A DNA stretch of 64,000 nucleotides from Pectobacterium sp013449375. Its GTDB lineage: Bacteria > Pseudomonadota > Gammaproteobacteria > Enterobacterales > Enterobacteriaceae. Below, one piece after another: positions 35,201-42,211 of this stretch. A program made the position numbers and the translations under genes. Below the pieces are notes generated by a model that was not told the DNA's origin, did no database searches, and worked only from the letters and a program-made list of their open reading frames with translations. The stretch lies in NCBI RefSeq assembly GCF_048593165.1, contig NZ_CP184271.1; one strand, written 5' to 3'. Every line of letters begins with the position of its first letter. Within the stretch, counting starts at the first letter, position 1.

Positions 35201-36117
35201 AGATGCAGCGCCTGCGTGATAACCCACAGTGTGCCGATCAGGAACACATTGCCAGACAGGATGATAACGATCCCGGTTTGAACGTGTCGCTGACCTTCAA
35301 TCCACAGGAAGATATTGCTGCACCTTATATCGCTAAGAATGTCCGCCCTAAAGTGGCTGTCCTGCGTGAACAGGGTGTGAACTCTCATGTCGAAATGGCG
35401 GCGGCATTCCACCGTGCTGGCTTTGATGCGATCGATATCCATATGAGTGACCTGCTGGCAAATCGCCGTAATTTGCAGGATTTCCAGGCGCTGGTTGCTT
35501 GCGGCGGCTTCTCTTACGGTGACGTGCTAGGCGCGGGTGAAGGTTGGGCTAAATCCATTCTGTTCAACTCTCGCGTGCGTGATGAATTCGCTGAATTCTT
35601 CCTGCGTCCGCATACGCTGGCGCTGGGCGTGTGTAACGGCTGTCAGATGATGTCCAATCTGCGTGAACTGATTCCAGGCGCCGACCTCTGGCCGCGTTTT
35701 GTCCGTAATAAATCTGATCGCTTTGAAGCACGCTTCAGCCTGGTCGAAGTGGAGAAAAGCCCGTCGTTGTTCATGAATGACATGGCAGGATCGCGCATGC
35801 CGATTGCCGTTTCACATGGAGAAGGGCAAGTTGAAGTTCGTGACGATGCCCATCTGGCGGCGATTGAAGAGCACGGTCTGGTGGCGCTGCGTTATATCAA
35901 CCACTACGGCCAGGTCACTGAGAACTATCCGGCTAACCCGAATGGTTCGCCAAACGGTATTACGGCGGTCACCAGCACTAGCGGTCGGGCAACCGTCATG
36001 ATGCCGCATCCTGAGCGTGTGTTCCGTACCGTCAGTAACTCCTGGCATCCGGAAGAGTGGGGCGAAGATGGTCCGTGGATGCGTATGTTCCGCAATGCAC
36101 GCAGACAACTGGGCTAA
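32230..36117 (+). CDS. purL: phosphoribosylformylglycinamidine synthase PurL
   Basis: 1295 residues, the size of the single-chain large PurL of gammaproteobacteria. It makes formylglycinamidine ribonucleotide from FGAR, glutamine and ATP, step four of purine synthesis. The N-terminal PurS-like part is followed by two AIRS-type halves (e.g. VETHNHPTAI, then DRSDGGLLVT) and a C-terminal class I glutamine amidotransferase domain with nucleophile Cys1135 in GVCNGCQMM, the same number as in E. coli, and the closing His/Glu in PHPERVF. ATG 32230 follows an AGAGAACTTTAG leader. It stands alone, between the PurR box and a strong terminator. Confidence 0.97.
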   Translation: MEILRGSPALSAFRINKLLIRCKEHVLPVSDIYAEYVHFADVSAPLNTDEQAKLTRLLKYGPSLAEHEPQGHLLLVTPRPGTISPWSSKATDITHNCGLSKVLRLERGLAFYIHAPTLSDEQWQQLGALLHDRMMESVFSDLQQAEALFSHHQPAPFKRIDILLQGRQALEEANVRLGLALAEDEIDYLLEAFTKLGRNPNDIELYMFAQANSEHCRHKIFNADWVIDGVAQPKSLFKMIKNTFEHTPDHVLSAYKDNAAVMEGSAVGRFYTDANGQYAYHQEDAHILMKVETHNHPTAISPWPGAATGSGGEIRDEGATGRGSKPKAGLVGFSVSNLRIPGFIQPWEEEEFGKPERIVSALDIMTEGPLGGAAFNNEFGRPALTGYFRTYEERVDSHNGTELRGYHKPIMLAGGIGNIRADHVKKGEISVGAKLVVLGGPSMNIGLGGGAASSMASGQSDADLDFASVQRDNPEMERRCQEVIDRCWQLGEANPILFIHDVGAGGLSNAMPELVSDGGRGGRFELRDILNDEPGMSPLEVWCNESQERYVLAVAPEQLAQFDEICRRERAPYAVIGEATEELHLTMNDRHFNNKPIDLPLDVLLGKTPKMLRDVERKQVEGTPLQRDEIYLAEAVERVLHLPVVAEKTFLITIGDRSVTGMVARDQMVGPWQVPVADCAVTTASLDSYYGEAMSIGERAPVALRNFAASARLAVGEALTNIAATHIGPLTRVKLSANWMAAAGHPGEDAGLYEAVKAVGEELCPALGLTIPVGKDSMSMKTRWQEEGEDRAVTSPMSLVISAFARVEDVRNTVTPQLRTGQDNALLLIDLGAGNKALGATALAQVYRQLGRKTADVHSPEQLAGFFNAMQQLVADKALLAYHDRSDGGLLVTLAEMAFAGHCGVTVDIASQGEDTLATLFNEELGAVIQIPAARRAEVEAVLALHGLADCVHYLGHAEEGTRFTINKGAEAVYQESRSTLRRWWAETSWQMQRLRDNPQCADQEHIARQDDNDPGLNVSLTFNPQEDIAAPYIAKNVRPKVAVLREQGVNSHVEMAAAFHRAGFDAIDIHMSDLLANRRNLQDFQALVACGGFSYGDVLGAGEGWAKSILFNSRVRDEFAEFFLRPHTLALGVCNGCQMMSNLRELIPGADLWPRFVRNKSDRFEARFSLVEVEKSPSLFMNDMAGSRMPIAVSHGEGQVEVRDDAHLAAIEEHGLVALRYINHYGQVTENYPANPNGSPNGITAVTSTSGRATVMMPHPERVFRTVSNSWHPEEWGEDGPWMRMFRNARRQLG

Positions 36118-36134
36118 GTTTAGGTCAGTAAGAG

Positions 36135-36157
36135 AAAGGGGCTTCGGCCCCTTTTTT
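36135..36157 (+). terminator. purL terminator
   Basis: GGGGC-TTCG-GCCCC (36138-36151) is a stable UUCG-capped stem; AAA before and T6 after extend it. It lies 18 bases after the purL stop. Confidence 0.92.
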
Positions 36158-36207
36158 ACGTCCGTTTTCTCTGTTTGTCGTTTTTTTGCGACGAACTAGT
36201 TTTTTGT

Positions 36208-36225
36208 TGTCTCCAATTGGAGACA
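36208..36225 (+). promoter_or_regulatory. GlrR enhancer site 1 (upstream of glmY)
   Basis: A perfect 18-bp palindrome of the form TGTC-N10-GACA (TGTCTCCAATTGGAGACA). This is the known GlrR (QseF) recognition pattern. It is centred about 214 bases before the predicted glmY start. The response regulator gene glrR is 2.7 kb downstream. Confidence 0.8.
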
Positions 36226-36270
36226 TTTAACTAATTGATTTATATTGTTAATATGGTGTTGTTATAAAAC

Positions 36271-36288
36271 TGTCTGTTTTTAGCGACA
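36271..36288 (+). promoter_or_regulatory. GlrR enhancer site 2 (upstream of glmY)
   Basis: TGTCTGTTTTTAGCGACA is a second TGTC-N10-GACA site, 63 bases after site 1 (six helical turns), centred about 151 bases before the predicted start. Same-face spacing suits a sigma54 activator oligomer. A possible third, degenerate site (TGTT-N10-GCAT near 36308) is too weak to list. Confidence 0.8.
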
Positions 36289-36404
36289 TAAATCGCTTCT
36301 TTCGCGCATGTTTTCGCTATTGGCATTCCGGATAATGAATTTATCGGTGAAAGGTGGGGTAAAAACTATTTATAATCAGTGCGTTATTTTTATTTTTTAA
36401 TAGT

Positions 36405-36426
36405 TGGCATGATAAGTGCTTATAAC
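36405..36426 (+). promoter_or_regulatory. glmY sigma54 promoter with overlapping sigma70 -10
   Basis: TGGCATGATAAGTGCT (36405-36420) fits the -24/-12 consensus TGGCACRNNNNTTGCW with only two changes; GG and GC are the required 10 bases apart. TATAAC at 36421-36426 can serve as a sigma70 -10 using the same start near 36431. Overlapping sigma54/sigma70 promoters with one start are known for glmY in E. coli relatives. Confidence 0.82.
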
Positions 36427-36430
36427 TTGT

Positions 36431-36650
36431 GTTGCTCATTCAACTGGTTATGATTGCGTTGCTGACTGGCAAATATTTTCGCTCATAACATCTGGAATGA
36501 TGCCAAAAGAAAGGGTGCCTATCGTCCACCAGACCGATAACAGGGCGTGAAAACGAACGTTATCAAGCATCGGGCGACACGTTGAGTGAGGCACCGCCTA
36601 TTCAGTTACGCGGCCAGAGAGAGCGATTCTTCTGGCCGCGTGACGTTTTG
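36431..36650 (+). ncRNA. glmY: small RNA GlmY
   Basis: No protein gene fits the roughly 700-bp purL-glrK gap. Position (purL-glmY-glrK) is conserved in enterobacteria. The predicted 5' end (GTTGCTCATTCAACTGG, start about 36431) resembles the GGCTCATTCACC start of E. coli GlmY. The 3' end is a strong hairpin, 36605-36618 with 36631-36644 (14 bp with one G-U), then GTTTT. GlmY binds RapZ and so protects GlmZ, raising GlmS synthesis when glucosamine-6-phosphate is low. About 220 bases is somewhat longer than E. coli GlmY (~184). The middle of the RNA I could not align from memory. Confidence 0.75.
36605..36650 (+). terminator. glmY 3' hairpin
   Basis: Arms 36605-36618 and 36631-36644 pair over 14 positions (one G-U) around a 12-base loop, followed by GTTTTGCTCT. 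The T-run is short, which agrees with partial read-through into glrK. Confidence 0.7.
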
Positions 36651-36830
36651 CTCTCCGTCACCTCTCCTCCAGAGAATCCAATCCCCTTTGATTGCTTTTT
36701 ACGTCGTGACTTTCTACGTCGTGACATTGGCATTCATGCCGTATTGCGAAGCGTTGCGCATGTCACAAGGGAAAACGTTGAACTTTTATAAGACTCGGTT
36801 AGCATCAATGCGGATTCGATAGGTAACGAG

Positions 36831-38267
36831 ATGATTTCTTTGAAACGATGGCGTTTATTCCCGCGTTCCCTGCGGCAATTGGTAATTATGGCGTTTTTGT
36901 TGGTGCTGCTTCCTCTGTTGGTGCTGGCCTATCAGGCTTACCAAAGCCTGAACATGCTGAGCGAACAAGCTGCTGATATCAACCGAACAACGCTGGCGGA
37001 TGCCCGCCGCAGTGAATCGATGACCAGCGTAGCGCTGGCAATGGAGCGTAGCTACCGACAGTATTGCGTATTGGACGATCAGACGCTGGCAACGCTCTAC
37101 CAGAACCAGCGTAAACAGTATTCTCAAATGCTGGACTCCCACGCGCAGGTGCTGCCGGATCCCCGCTATTACCAGACTCTGCGTCAGCTTCTTACTCAAC
37201 TCAGTGAAATTCGCTGCCATAACAGCGGCCCAGAACAAACCGCATCGAGTCTGTTGGAAGGGTTCTCTCGTGCCAATGGGCAGCTGGTTCAGATGACGCG
37301 TGACGTTGTTTTCTCTCGTGGACAACAACTCCAGCAGGCCATTTCCGAACGCGGCCAGTTTTTTGGCTGGCAGGCGCTGCTCTTGTTTCTGGTCAGCGTG
37401 CTGCTGGTGGTGCTCTTTACACGGATGATTATTGGTCCAGTTAATGGTGTAGAGCGGATGATCAACCGCCTTGGTGAAGGTCGATCGCTGGGGAACAGTA
37501 GCACCTTCAAAGGCCCGCGTGAGATCCGGACGCTGGCGCAGCGCATTATCTGGCTAAGCGAGCGTCTGTCGTGGCTGGAGTCGCAGCGACATGAATTCTT
37601 ACGCCATATTTCCCATGAACTCAAGACGCCGCTGGCGAGCCTGCGGGAAGGTACTGAACTGCTGGCCGATGAGGTGGTTGGCCCACTGACTGCCGATCAG
37701 AAAGAGGTCGTTGCTATCCTCGATAGCAGCAGTCGCCACCTGCTACAGCTGATCGATCAACTGTTGGACTACAATCGCAAACTGGCGGATACGCCGACCG
37801 AGTTGGAGCGCGTTGAAATCGAAGAGATCGTCGATATTGTCGTGTCGTCTCACAGTTTGCCAGCTCGTACCAAAATGATTCATACCGATGTAGCGCTGGC
37901 CGTTGGGCACTGCTGGGCGGAGACGACGCTGTTGATGCGAGTGATTGATAATCTCTATTCCAATGCGGTGCACTACGGTAAGGAATCCGGTAACATTTGG
38001 ATTTATAGCCGTCAGATTGGCAATCGCGTTCAGATTGATGTCGCCAACAATGGTACGCCCATTCCCGATGCAGAACGGAGCATGATTTTTGAGCCTTTTT
38101 ATCAGGGAAGCCACCAGCGCCGTGGTGCGGTTAAAGGAAGCGGATTGGGATTGAGTATTGCGCGTGATTGCATTCGTCGTATGCGTGGTGAGCTTAGCCT
38201 GATTACCGTGGACTATGCTGATGTGTGTTTCCGCATTGAGCTGCTCTTATTGCCCGATAACGAATAG
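36831..38267 (+). CDS. glrK: sensor histidine kinase GlrK (QseE)
   Basis: 478 residues: membrane segment at about 17-38, a periplasmic helical domain to about 178, second membrane segment about 181-200, HAMP (about 200-250), HisKA with phospho-accepting His262 in SHELKTPLAS, and an ATPase domain with N box NLYSNAVHYG and G2 GSGLGLSIARD. The G1 region reads VANNGTPI, with Asn where Asp is usual. It signals to GlrR to turn on glmY in response to envelope or amino-sugar status. No terminator separates it from yfhG (35-bp gap). Confidence 0.92.
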   Translation: MISLKRWRLFPRSLRQLVIMAFLLVLLPLLVLAYQAYQSLNMLSEQAADINRTTLADARRSESMTSVALAMERSYRQYCVLDDQTLATLYQNQRKQYSQMLDSHAQVLPDPRYYQTLRQLLTQLSEIRCHNSGPEQTASSLLEGFSRANGQLVQMTRDVVFSRGQQLQQAISERGQFFGWQALLLFLVSVLLVVLFTRMIIGPVNGVERMINRLGEGRSLGNSSTFKGPREIRTLAQRIIWLSERLSWLESQRHEFLRHISHELKTPLASLREGTELLADEVVGPLTADQKEVVAILDSSSRHLLQLIDQLLDYNRKLADTPTELERVEIEEIVDIVVSSHSLPARTKMIHTDVALAVGHCWAETTLLMRVIDNLYSNAVHYGKESGNIWIYSRQIGNRVQIDVANNGTPIPDAERSMIFEPFYQGSHQRRGAVKGSGLGLSIARDCIRRMRGELSLITVDYADVCFRIELLLLPDNE

Positions 38268-38302
38268 TCTGATGATGAATAACGTCTGAGAATGAATAGA
38301 TA

Positions 38303-39139
38303 ATGAGTGCATGGTTTATGAAGGGATGGCTTACGAATCGCGTATTTTCCCGTCTTTTTCAGGCGGCGCTGATGTTGTCGCCACTCGTTTTAGCGGCGTG
38401 TAATAGCCATGTGAACAATGGCATTACGCAGTTGGAAACAGAAGCTGCCCCGCCGAAAGAACAGGTTGCAGATTTCCGTATCGCGCAATGTGAGCACCTG
38501 TGGCAGATAGACGATCGTGAATCCATGAATAACGCCCTTTACTGGTTGCGGGCGATGGACTGTGCTGGGCGTTTGACACAATTTCAGGCTCGTGAGGAAG
38601 CTGAGCTGGTTGCGGGGGATAGTTGGGATAGCGCCTTTAAGCAGGGTATTTTGCTGGATAATGCCGGCATTACTCAGCTCGAGCGGCGTCAGGTGCTGGA
38701 ACAGATCAATTTATACCGTCTGGCTTTCCCTGCTGCGTTGCGTCCGCTGATGCAAACCTGGCGTGACAGGCAAACGCTGTTTCTGGCGCTCTCGGATGAA
38801 CGCCTGCGCTATAAGCGTTTACAGGAATCCAGCGATAAACAGTTAGACGCCCTGCGTGTTCAGCAAAATCACCTGCAATACCAGTTAGAAACGACCACGC
38901 AGAAATTGGAAAACCTGACGGATATTGAACGTCAACTGTCGTCGCGTAAGCAACTGTCGGGAGAGATGCCTGACAACGATACCGATCGCCGTAGCGGTGC
39001 GGGGGGGAATAGAGAGGGTTCACGTAATTCGGCAACGAAATCCAGAAGTGAGCCAGTGGATGCAGATGACACCTATACGCCGCCGATGGAATCGCATACG
39101 GACAAACCGACGACGAAGAAGGAGTCAACAAGACAATGA
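38303..39139 (+). CDS. qseG: lipoprotein YfhG (QseG)
   Basis: 278 residues with a type II signal peptide ending LAAC (lipobox about residue 33). The mature protein is helical, with a predicted coiled coil near 165-215 (Gln/Leu-rich), and a low-complexity polar C-terminus rich in Asp, Arg and Thr. QseG activates the GlrK/QseE kinase from the outer membrane in E. coli. It is encoded between kinase and regulator, and overlaps the glrR start by four bases (ATGA). The coding of the C-terminal tail is less conserved in look, which is common in this family. Confidence 0.85.
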   Translation: MSAWFMKGWLTNRVFSRLFQAALMLSPLVLAACNSHVNNGITQLETEAAPPKEQVADFRIAQCEHLWQIDDRESMNNALYWLRAMDCAGRLTQFQAREEAELVAGDSWDSAFKQGILLDNAGITQLERRQVLEQINLYRLAFPAALRPLMQTWRDRQTLFLALSDERLRYKRLQESSDKQLDALRVQQNHLQYQLETTTQKLENLTDIERQLSSRKQLSGEMPDNDTDRRSGAGGNREGSRNSATKSRSEPVDADDTYTPPMESHTDKPTTKKESTRQ

Positions 39140-40473
39140 CAGCCCGAAAAACGGCGAATTTATTGCTCGTGGATGATGACCCCAGTCTGCTGAAGCTATT
39201 GGGCATGCGCCTGACCAGCGAAGGATTTAGCGTGATGACGTCGGAGAGCGGCCAGGAGGCGCTGCGGTTGTTAACGCGTGAGACGTTCGATTTGGTGATC
39301 AGCGATCTTCGTATGGACGAGATGGATGGCATGGCGTTGTTTTCCGAAATTCAGCGCTATCAGCCGGGGATGCCGGTAATCATTTTAACCGCTCATGGTT
39401 CGATTCCCGATGCGGTTGCCGCCACGCAGCAGGGAGTATTTAGTTTTCTGACGAAGCCTGTTGACCGTGATGCGCTCTACAAAGCGATAGATGAAGCACT
39501 GGCGTTGTCTGCGCCGGCGGGTGATGAAAGCTGGCGTGAAACCATCGTGACGCGTAGCCCGATTATGTTACGCCTGCTTGAACAGGCTCGAATGGTTGCA
39601 CAATCGGATGTTAGCGTGTTGATTAATGGGCAGAGCGGAACTGGGAAAGAGGTGCTGGCTCAGGCCATTCATGCGGCCAGTCCGCGTGCGAAGAAAGCAT
39701 TTATTGCTATTAACTGCGGCGCGCTGCCGGAACCGCTGCTGGAATCTGAGTTATTCGGTCACGCCAAAGGCGCTTTTACCGGTGCGGTGAGCAGCCGTGA
39801 GGGGCTTTTTCAGGCGGCGGAAGGCGGTACGCTGTTTTTAGATGAAATCGGCGATATGCCGCTGTCTCTACAAGTTAAACTGCTACGCGTGCTGCAGGAG
39901 CGAAAAGTCCGCCCGCTGGGGAGCAACCGCGATCTCGATATCGACGTGCGGATTATTTCCGCCACGCACCGTGATTTGCCAAAGGCGATGGAGAAAAACG
40001 AATTCCGCGAGGATCTGTATTATCGGCTCAACGTGGTGAATATGAAGCTGCCTGCGCTACATGAACGTGCCGAAGATATTCCTCTGCTGGCAAATCATCT
40101 GTTGCGTGAATCCGCCAACCGCCACAAGCCTTTTGTGCGCACCTTTTCAACCGATGCGATGAAGCGCTTGATGACGGCAAGCTGGCCGGGTAACGTGCGT
40201 CAACTGGTGAATGTCATTGAACAATGTGTGGCGCTGACCAGCGCGCCAGTTATCAGTGACGCGCTGGTTGAACAAGCGCTAGAAGGCGAAAACACGGCGT
40301 TGCCAACCTTTGTTGAAGCGCGCCACCAGTTTGAACTTAACTATCTGCGGAAGTTATTACAGATCGCAAAAGGTAACGTGACGCAGGCTGCGCGAATGGC
40401 CGGGCGTAACCGAACGGAATTTTATAAACTGTTGGGCCGCCATGAGCTGGATGCCAACGATTTTAAAGACTAG
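39136..40473 (+). CDS. glrR: sigma54-dependent response regulator GlrR (QseF)
   Basis: 445 residues: receiver domain with acidic pocket DDDPS and phospho-acceptor Asp57 in SDLRMDE; AAA+ domain with Walker A GQSGTGKE, an intact GAFTGA loop in FGHAKGAFTGA, and Walker B TLFLDEIGDM; C-terminal Fis-type helix-turn-helix (GNVTQAARMAGRNRTEFYKLL). Partner of GlrK. Its presumed targets are the two TGTC-N10-GACA sites before glmY. It overlaps qseG by four bases. glnB follows after 132 bases without a visible terminator. Confidence 0.94.
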   Translation: MTARKTANLLLVDDDPSLLKLLGMRLTSEGFSVMTSESGQEALRLLTRETFDLVISDLRMDEMDGMALFSEIQRYQPGMPVIILTAHGSIPDAVAATQQGVFSFLTKPVDRDALYKAIDEALALSAPAGDESWRETIVTRSPIMLRLLEQARMVAQSDVSVLINGQSGTGKEVLAQAIHAASPRAKKAFIAINCGALPEPLLESELFGHAKGAFTGAVSSREGLFQAAEGGTLFLDEIGDMPLSLQVKLLRVLQERKVRPLGSNRDLDIDVRIISATHRDLPKAMEKNEFREDLYYRLNVVNMKLPALHERAEDIPLLANHLLRESANRHKPFVRTFSTDAMKRLMTASWPGNVRQLVNVIEQCVALTSAPVISDALVEQALEGENTALPTFVEARHQFELNYLRKLLQIAKGNVTQAARMAGRNRTEFYKLLGRHELDANDFKD

Positions 40474-40605
40474 CGCTGAGAGAACTGGCAGCTCGCTTGC
40501 AGCGTGATGCGGGGTGGGTATGGATTGTCTGCCTGAGTTCTGACATGCTGTTTATTTGCTGATGCTCGGCTTTGGCCGCAACATAGATAACACAAAGGTT
40601 CCTCC

Positions 40606-40944
40606 ATGAAGAAAATTGATGCGATTATTAAGCCGTTCAAACTGGACGATGTGCGTGAAGCGTTAGCTGAAGTGGGCATCACAGGGATGACGGTAACGGA
40701 AGTTAAAGGCTTTGGTCGTCAGAAAGGCCACACCGAACTGTATCGTGGCGCCGAATATATGGTCGATTTTCTGCCAAAAGTAAAAATCGAAATTGTCGTG
40801 TCCGATGATATCGTCGATACCTGTGTAGAAACCATCACGCAGACCGCGCAAACGGGTAAAATTGGCGACGGTAAAATCTTCGTCTTTGATGTGGCCCGCG
40901 TTGTCCGTATTCGTACCGGTGAAGAAGACGAAGAAGCGATTTAA
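40606..40944 (+). CDS. glnB: nitrogen regulatory protein P-II (GlnB)
   Basis: 112 residues, standard for P-II. The T-loop contains Tyr51 in TELYRGAEYMVDF, the uridylylation site, and the B-loop has TGKIGDGKIF for ATP/2-oxoglutarate binding. GlnB reports 2-oxoglutarate and glutamine status to NtrB, GlnE and GlnD. Downstream of glrR as in E. coli. ATG 40606 follows AAAGGTTCCTCC. Confidence 0.97.
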   Translation: MKKIDAIIKPFKLDDVREALAEVGITGMTVTEVKGFGRQKGHTELYRGAEYMVDFLPKVKIEIVVSDDIVDTCVETITQTAQTGKIGDGKIFVFDVARVVRIRTGEEDEEAI

Positions 40945-40973
40945 TCGTTTCGCTTCCCCCGACAATACCCCTT

Positions 40974-41000
40974 AGAAGCCAGCCTATCAGGCTGGCTTCT
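40974..41000. terminator. bidirectional terminator between glnB and pemA
   Basis: AGAAGCCAGCC (40974-40984) and GGCTGGCTTCT (40990-41000) make a perfect 11-bp stem with a 5-base loop, centred between the two convergent genes, so it can serve both. Confidence 0.85.
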
Positions 41001-41006
41001 CCACAT

Positions 41007-42113
41007 TTATTTCCCTTTAGGAGCGGTAGGAACCCAACCTGCTAGCACCTTATTTACGGTGTATTCTGTGGCTTCCGCATCGCTTAACTGACGGCGTTGA
41101 GCGTTTTTCTCTACGCCTTTACCGCTGGATTTATACTCGAAAAAGCGTGAGTCCTGCGGATGGAACCAGATTGTATTACCTTGTTTATCTTTACCGGACA
41201 TTTTGTCCCAGCCATAGATGTGGTCGTCCATGCTGGTGTTCAGGAAGACGGTTTGGCCAATCGCGTTAGGGTCGGCATAACGACCATCGTCAAAGGTGGT
41301 CGTTGGGTGCCACGGGCGGCCCAGACCATAGCTTTTCGCTGGGACGTCTTTCTCTTTAGTCACCCGGCTATTGATAATAACCAGACCATATTTTTGTTTA
41401 ATATTGGTGCTGGGGGCGGTGAGATAGCCAATCGGCTGATTTTTCACGTCGGTACGGTTACGCGCGACAATGTCGCAATTATCAAACAGCGCGGTACCAT
41501 TACCAAAGATGAAGTCAACGGTGCCGCTGATTCGGCATTTGGAGAAGTAACTGCGTCCGCCTTTTACATATAACGTGTCTTGATACCCTACCAAGCTAAC
41601 ATCATGGAACCACGCACGATCGCTATTTTCGGCAACCAGTAGCGCAACGGCCTGCGAGTCTTTTAATTTTGTAGGGTCGTCGTTGGCTTTGGCTTGATTG
41701 GCGAGGTAATCAAAATCATTGCGAATGGTCAGCGAGCGAGCGCTGAAGTCAGGCGCATCGACTTTCACCGTGTTACTGCCATAGGTTCCCCATTTGCTGC
41801 CGTCGGGCTTGAGCATACCTGCCGCAGTGTTCGCTGCAATCACAGTGCCGTCACGGCTTTCACCCTGTAGGTGAATGTTAGGGCGCGTAATAGTCAGGCG
41901 TTCATGATACGTGCCATTTTTCACATAGATAACAAATGGAGAGCTATCTGTGGGGGCGCTGGCGATGGCTTCAGCGATGGTTTTGTAGGCGTTGGCACCC
42001 GTTGCATTGGCAGAAACCAGCGCATTGTAGTCGGCTGCCTGTGCTAACGACCAGGGGGAGGAAATTAACATGGCTAAGGTCAACGTTTTGCAGAGGCGTG
42101 AGGTGTCTATCAT
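41007..42113 (-). CDS. pemA: pectin methylesterase PemA
   Basis: 368 residues, secreted: signal peptide to AQA near residue 26-28. Carbohydrate esterase family 8 with the catalytic set visible: Gln/Asp in GYQDTLYV, Asp in GTVDFIFG, and Arg in GLGRPWHP. It closely resembles Dickeya PemA (366 residues). It removes methyl groups from pectin so that pectate lyases can act, outside the cell after type II secretion. I prefer ATG 42113 because AAGGA lies 8 bases upstream; ATG 42119 is only 2 bases from it. It follows paeY with a 98-bp gap and no terminator, suggesting co-transcription. Confidence 0.93.
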   Translation of the reverse strand: MIDTSRLCKTLTLAMLISSPWSLAQAADYNALVSANATGANAYKTIAEAIASAPTDSSPFVIYVKNGTYHERLTITRPNIHLQGESRDGTVIAANTAAGMLKPDGSKWGTYGSNTVKVDAPDFSARSLTIRNDFDYLANQAKANDDPTKLKDSQAVALLVAENSDRAWFHDVSLVGYQDTLYVKGGRSYFSKCRISGTVDFIFGNGTALFDNCDIVARNRTDVKNQPIGYLTAPSTNIKQKYGLVIINSRVTKEKDVPAKSYGLGRPWHPTTTFDDGRYADPNAIGQTVFLNTSMDDHIYGWDKMSGKDKQGNTIWFHPQDSRFFEYKSSGKGVEKNAQRRQLSDAEATEYTVNKVLAGWVPTAPKGK

Positions 42114-42211
42114 GTCCATAGTCCTTTAATTGGTATAGGGAAGGGCACATAACGCGCGGCGGTGAAGTACACCGCGCGCGATTCGTTTTTATCGTTTTGC
42201 CTGACTAACAA

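Noticed and set aside
36308..36325. Third GlrR site before glmY
   Set aside because: Only half of the TGTC-N10-GACA pattern is present.
36582..36822. Two short plus-strand frames in the purL-glrK gap as small proteins
   Set aside because: They overlap the glmY 3' hairpin, have no ribosome sites, and codon use is unlike the neighbours.
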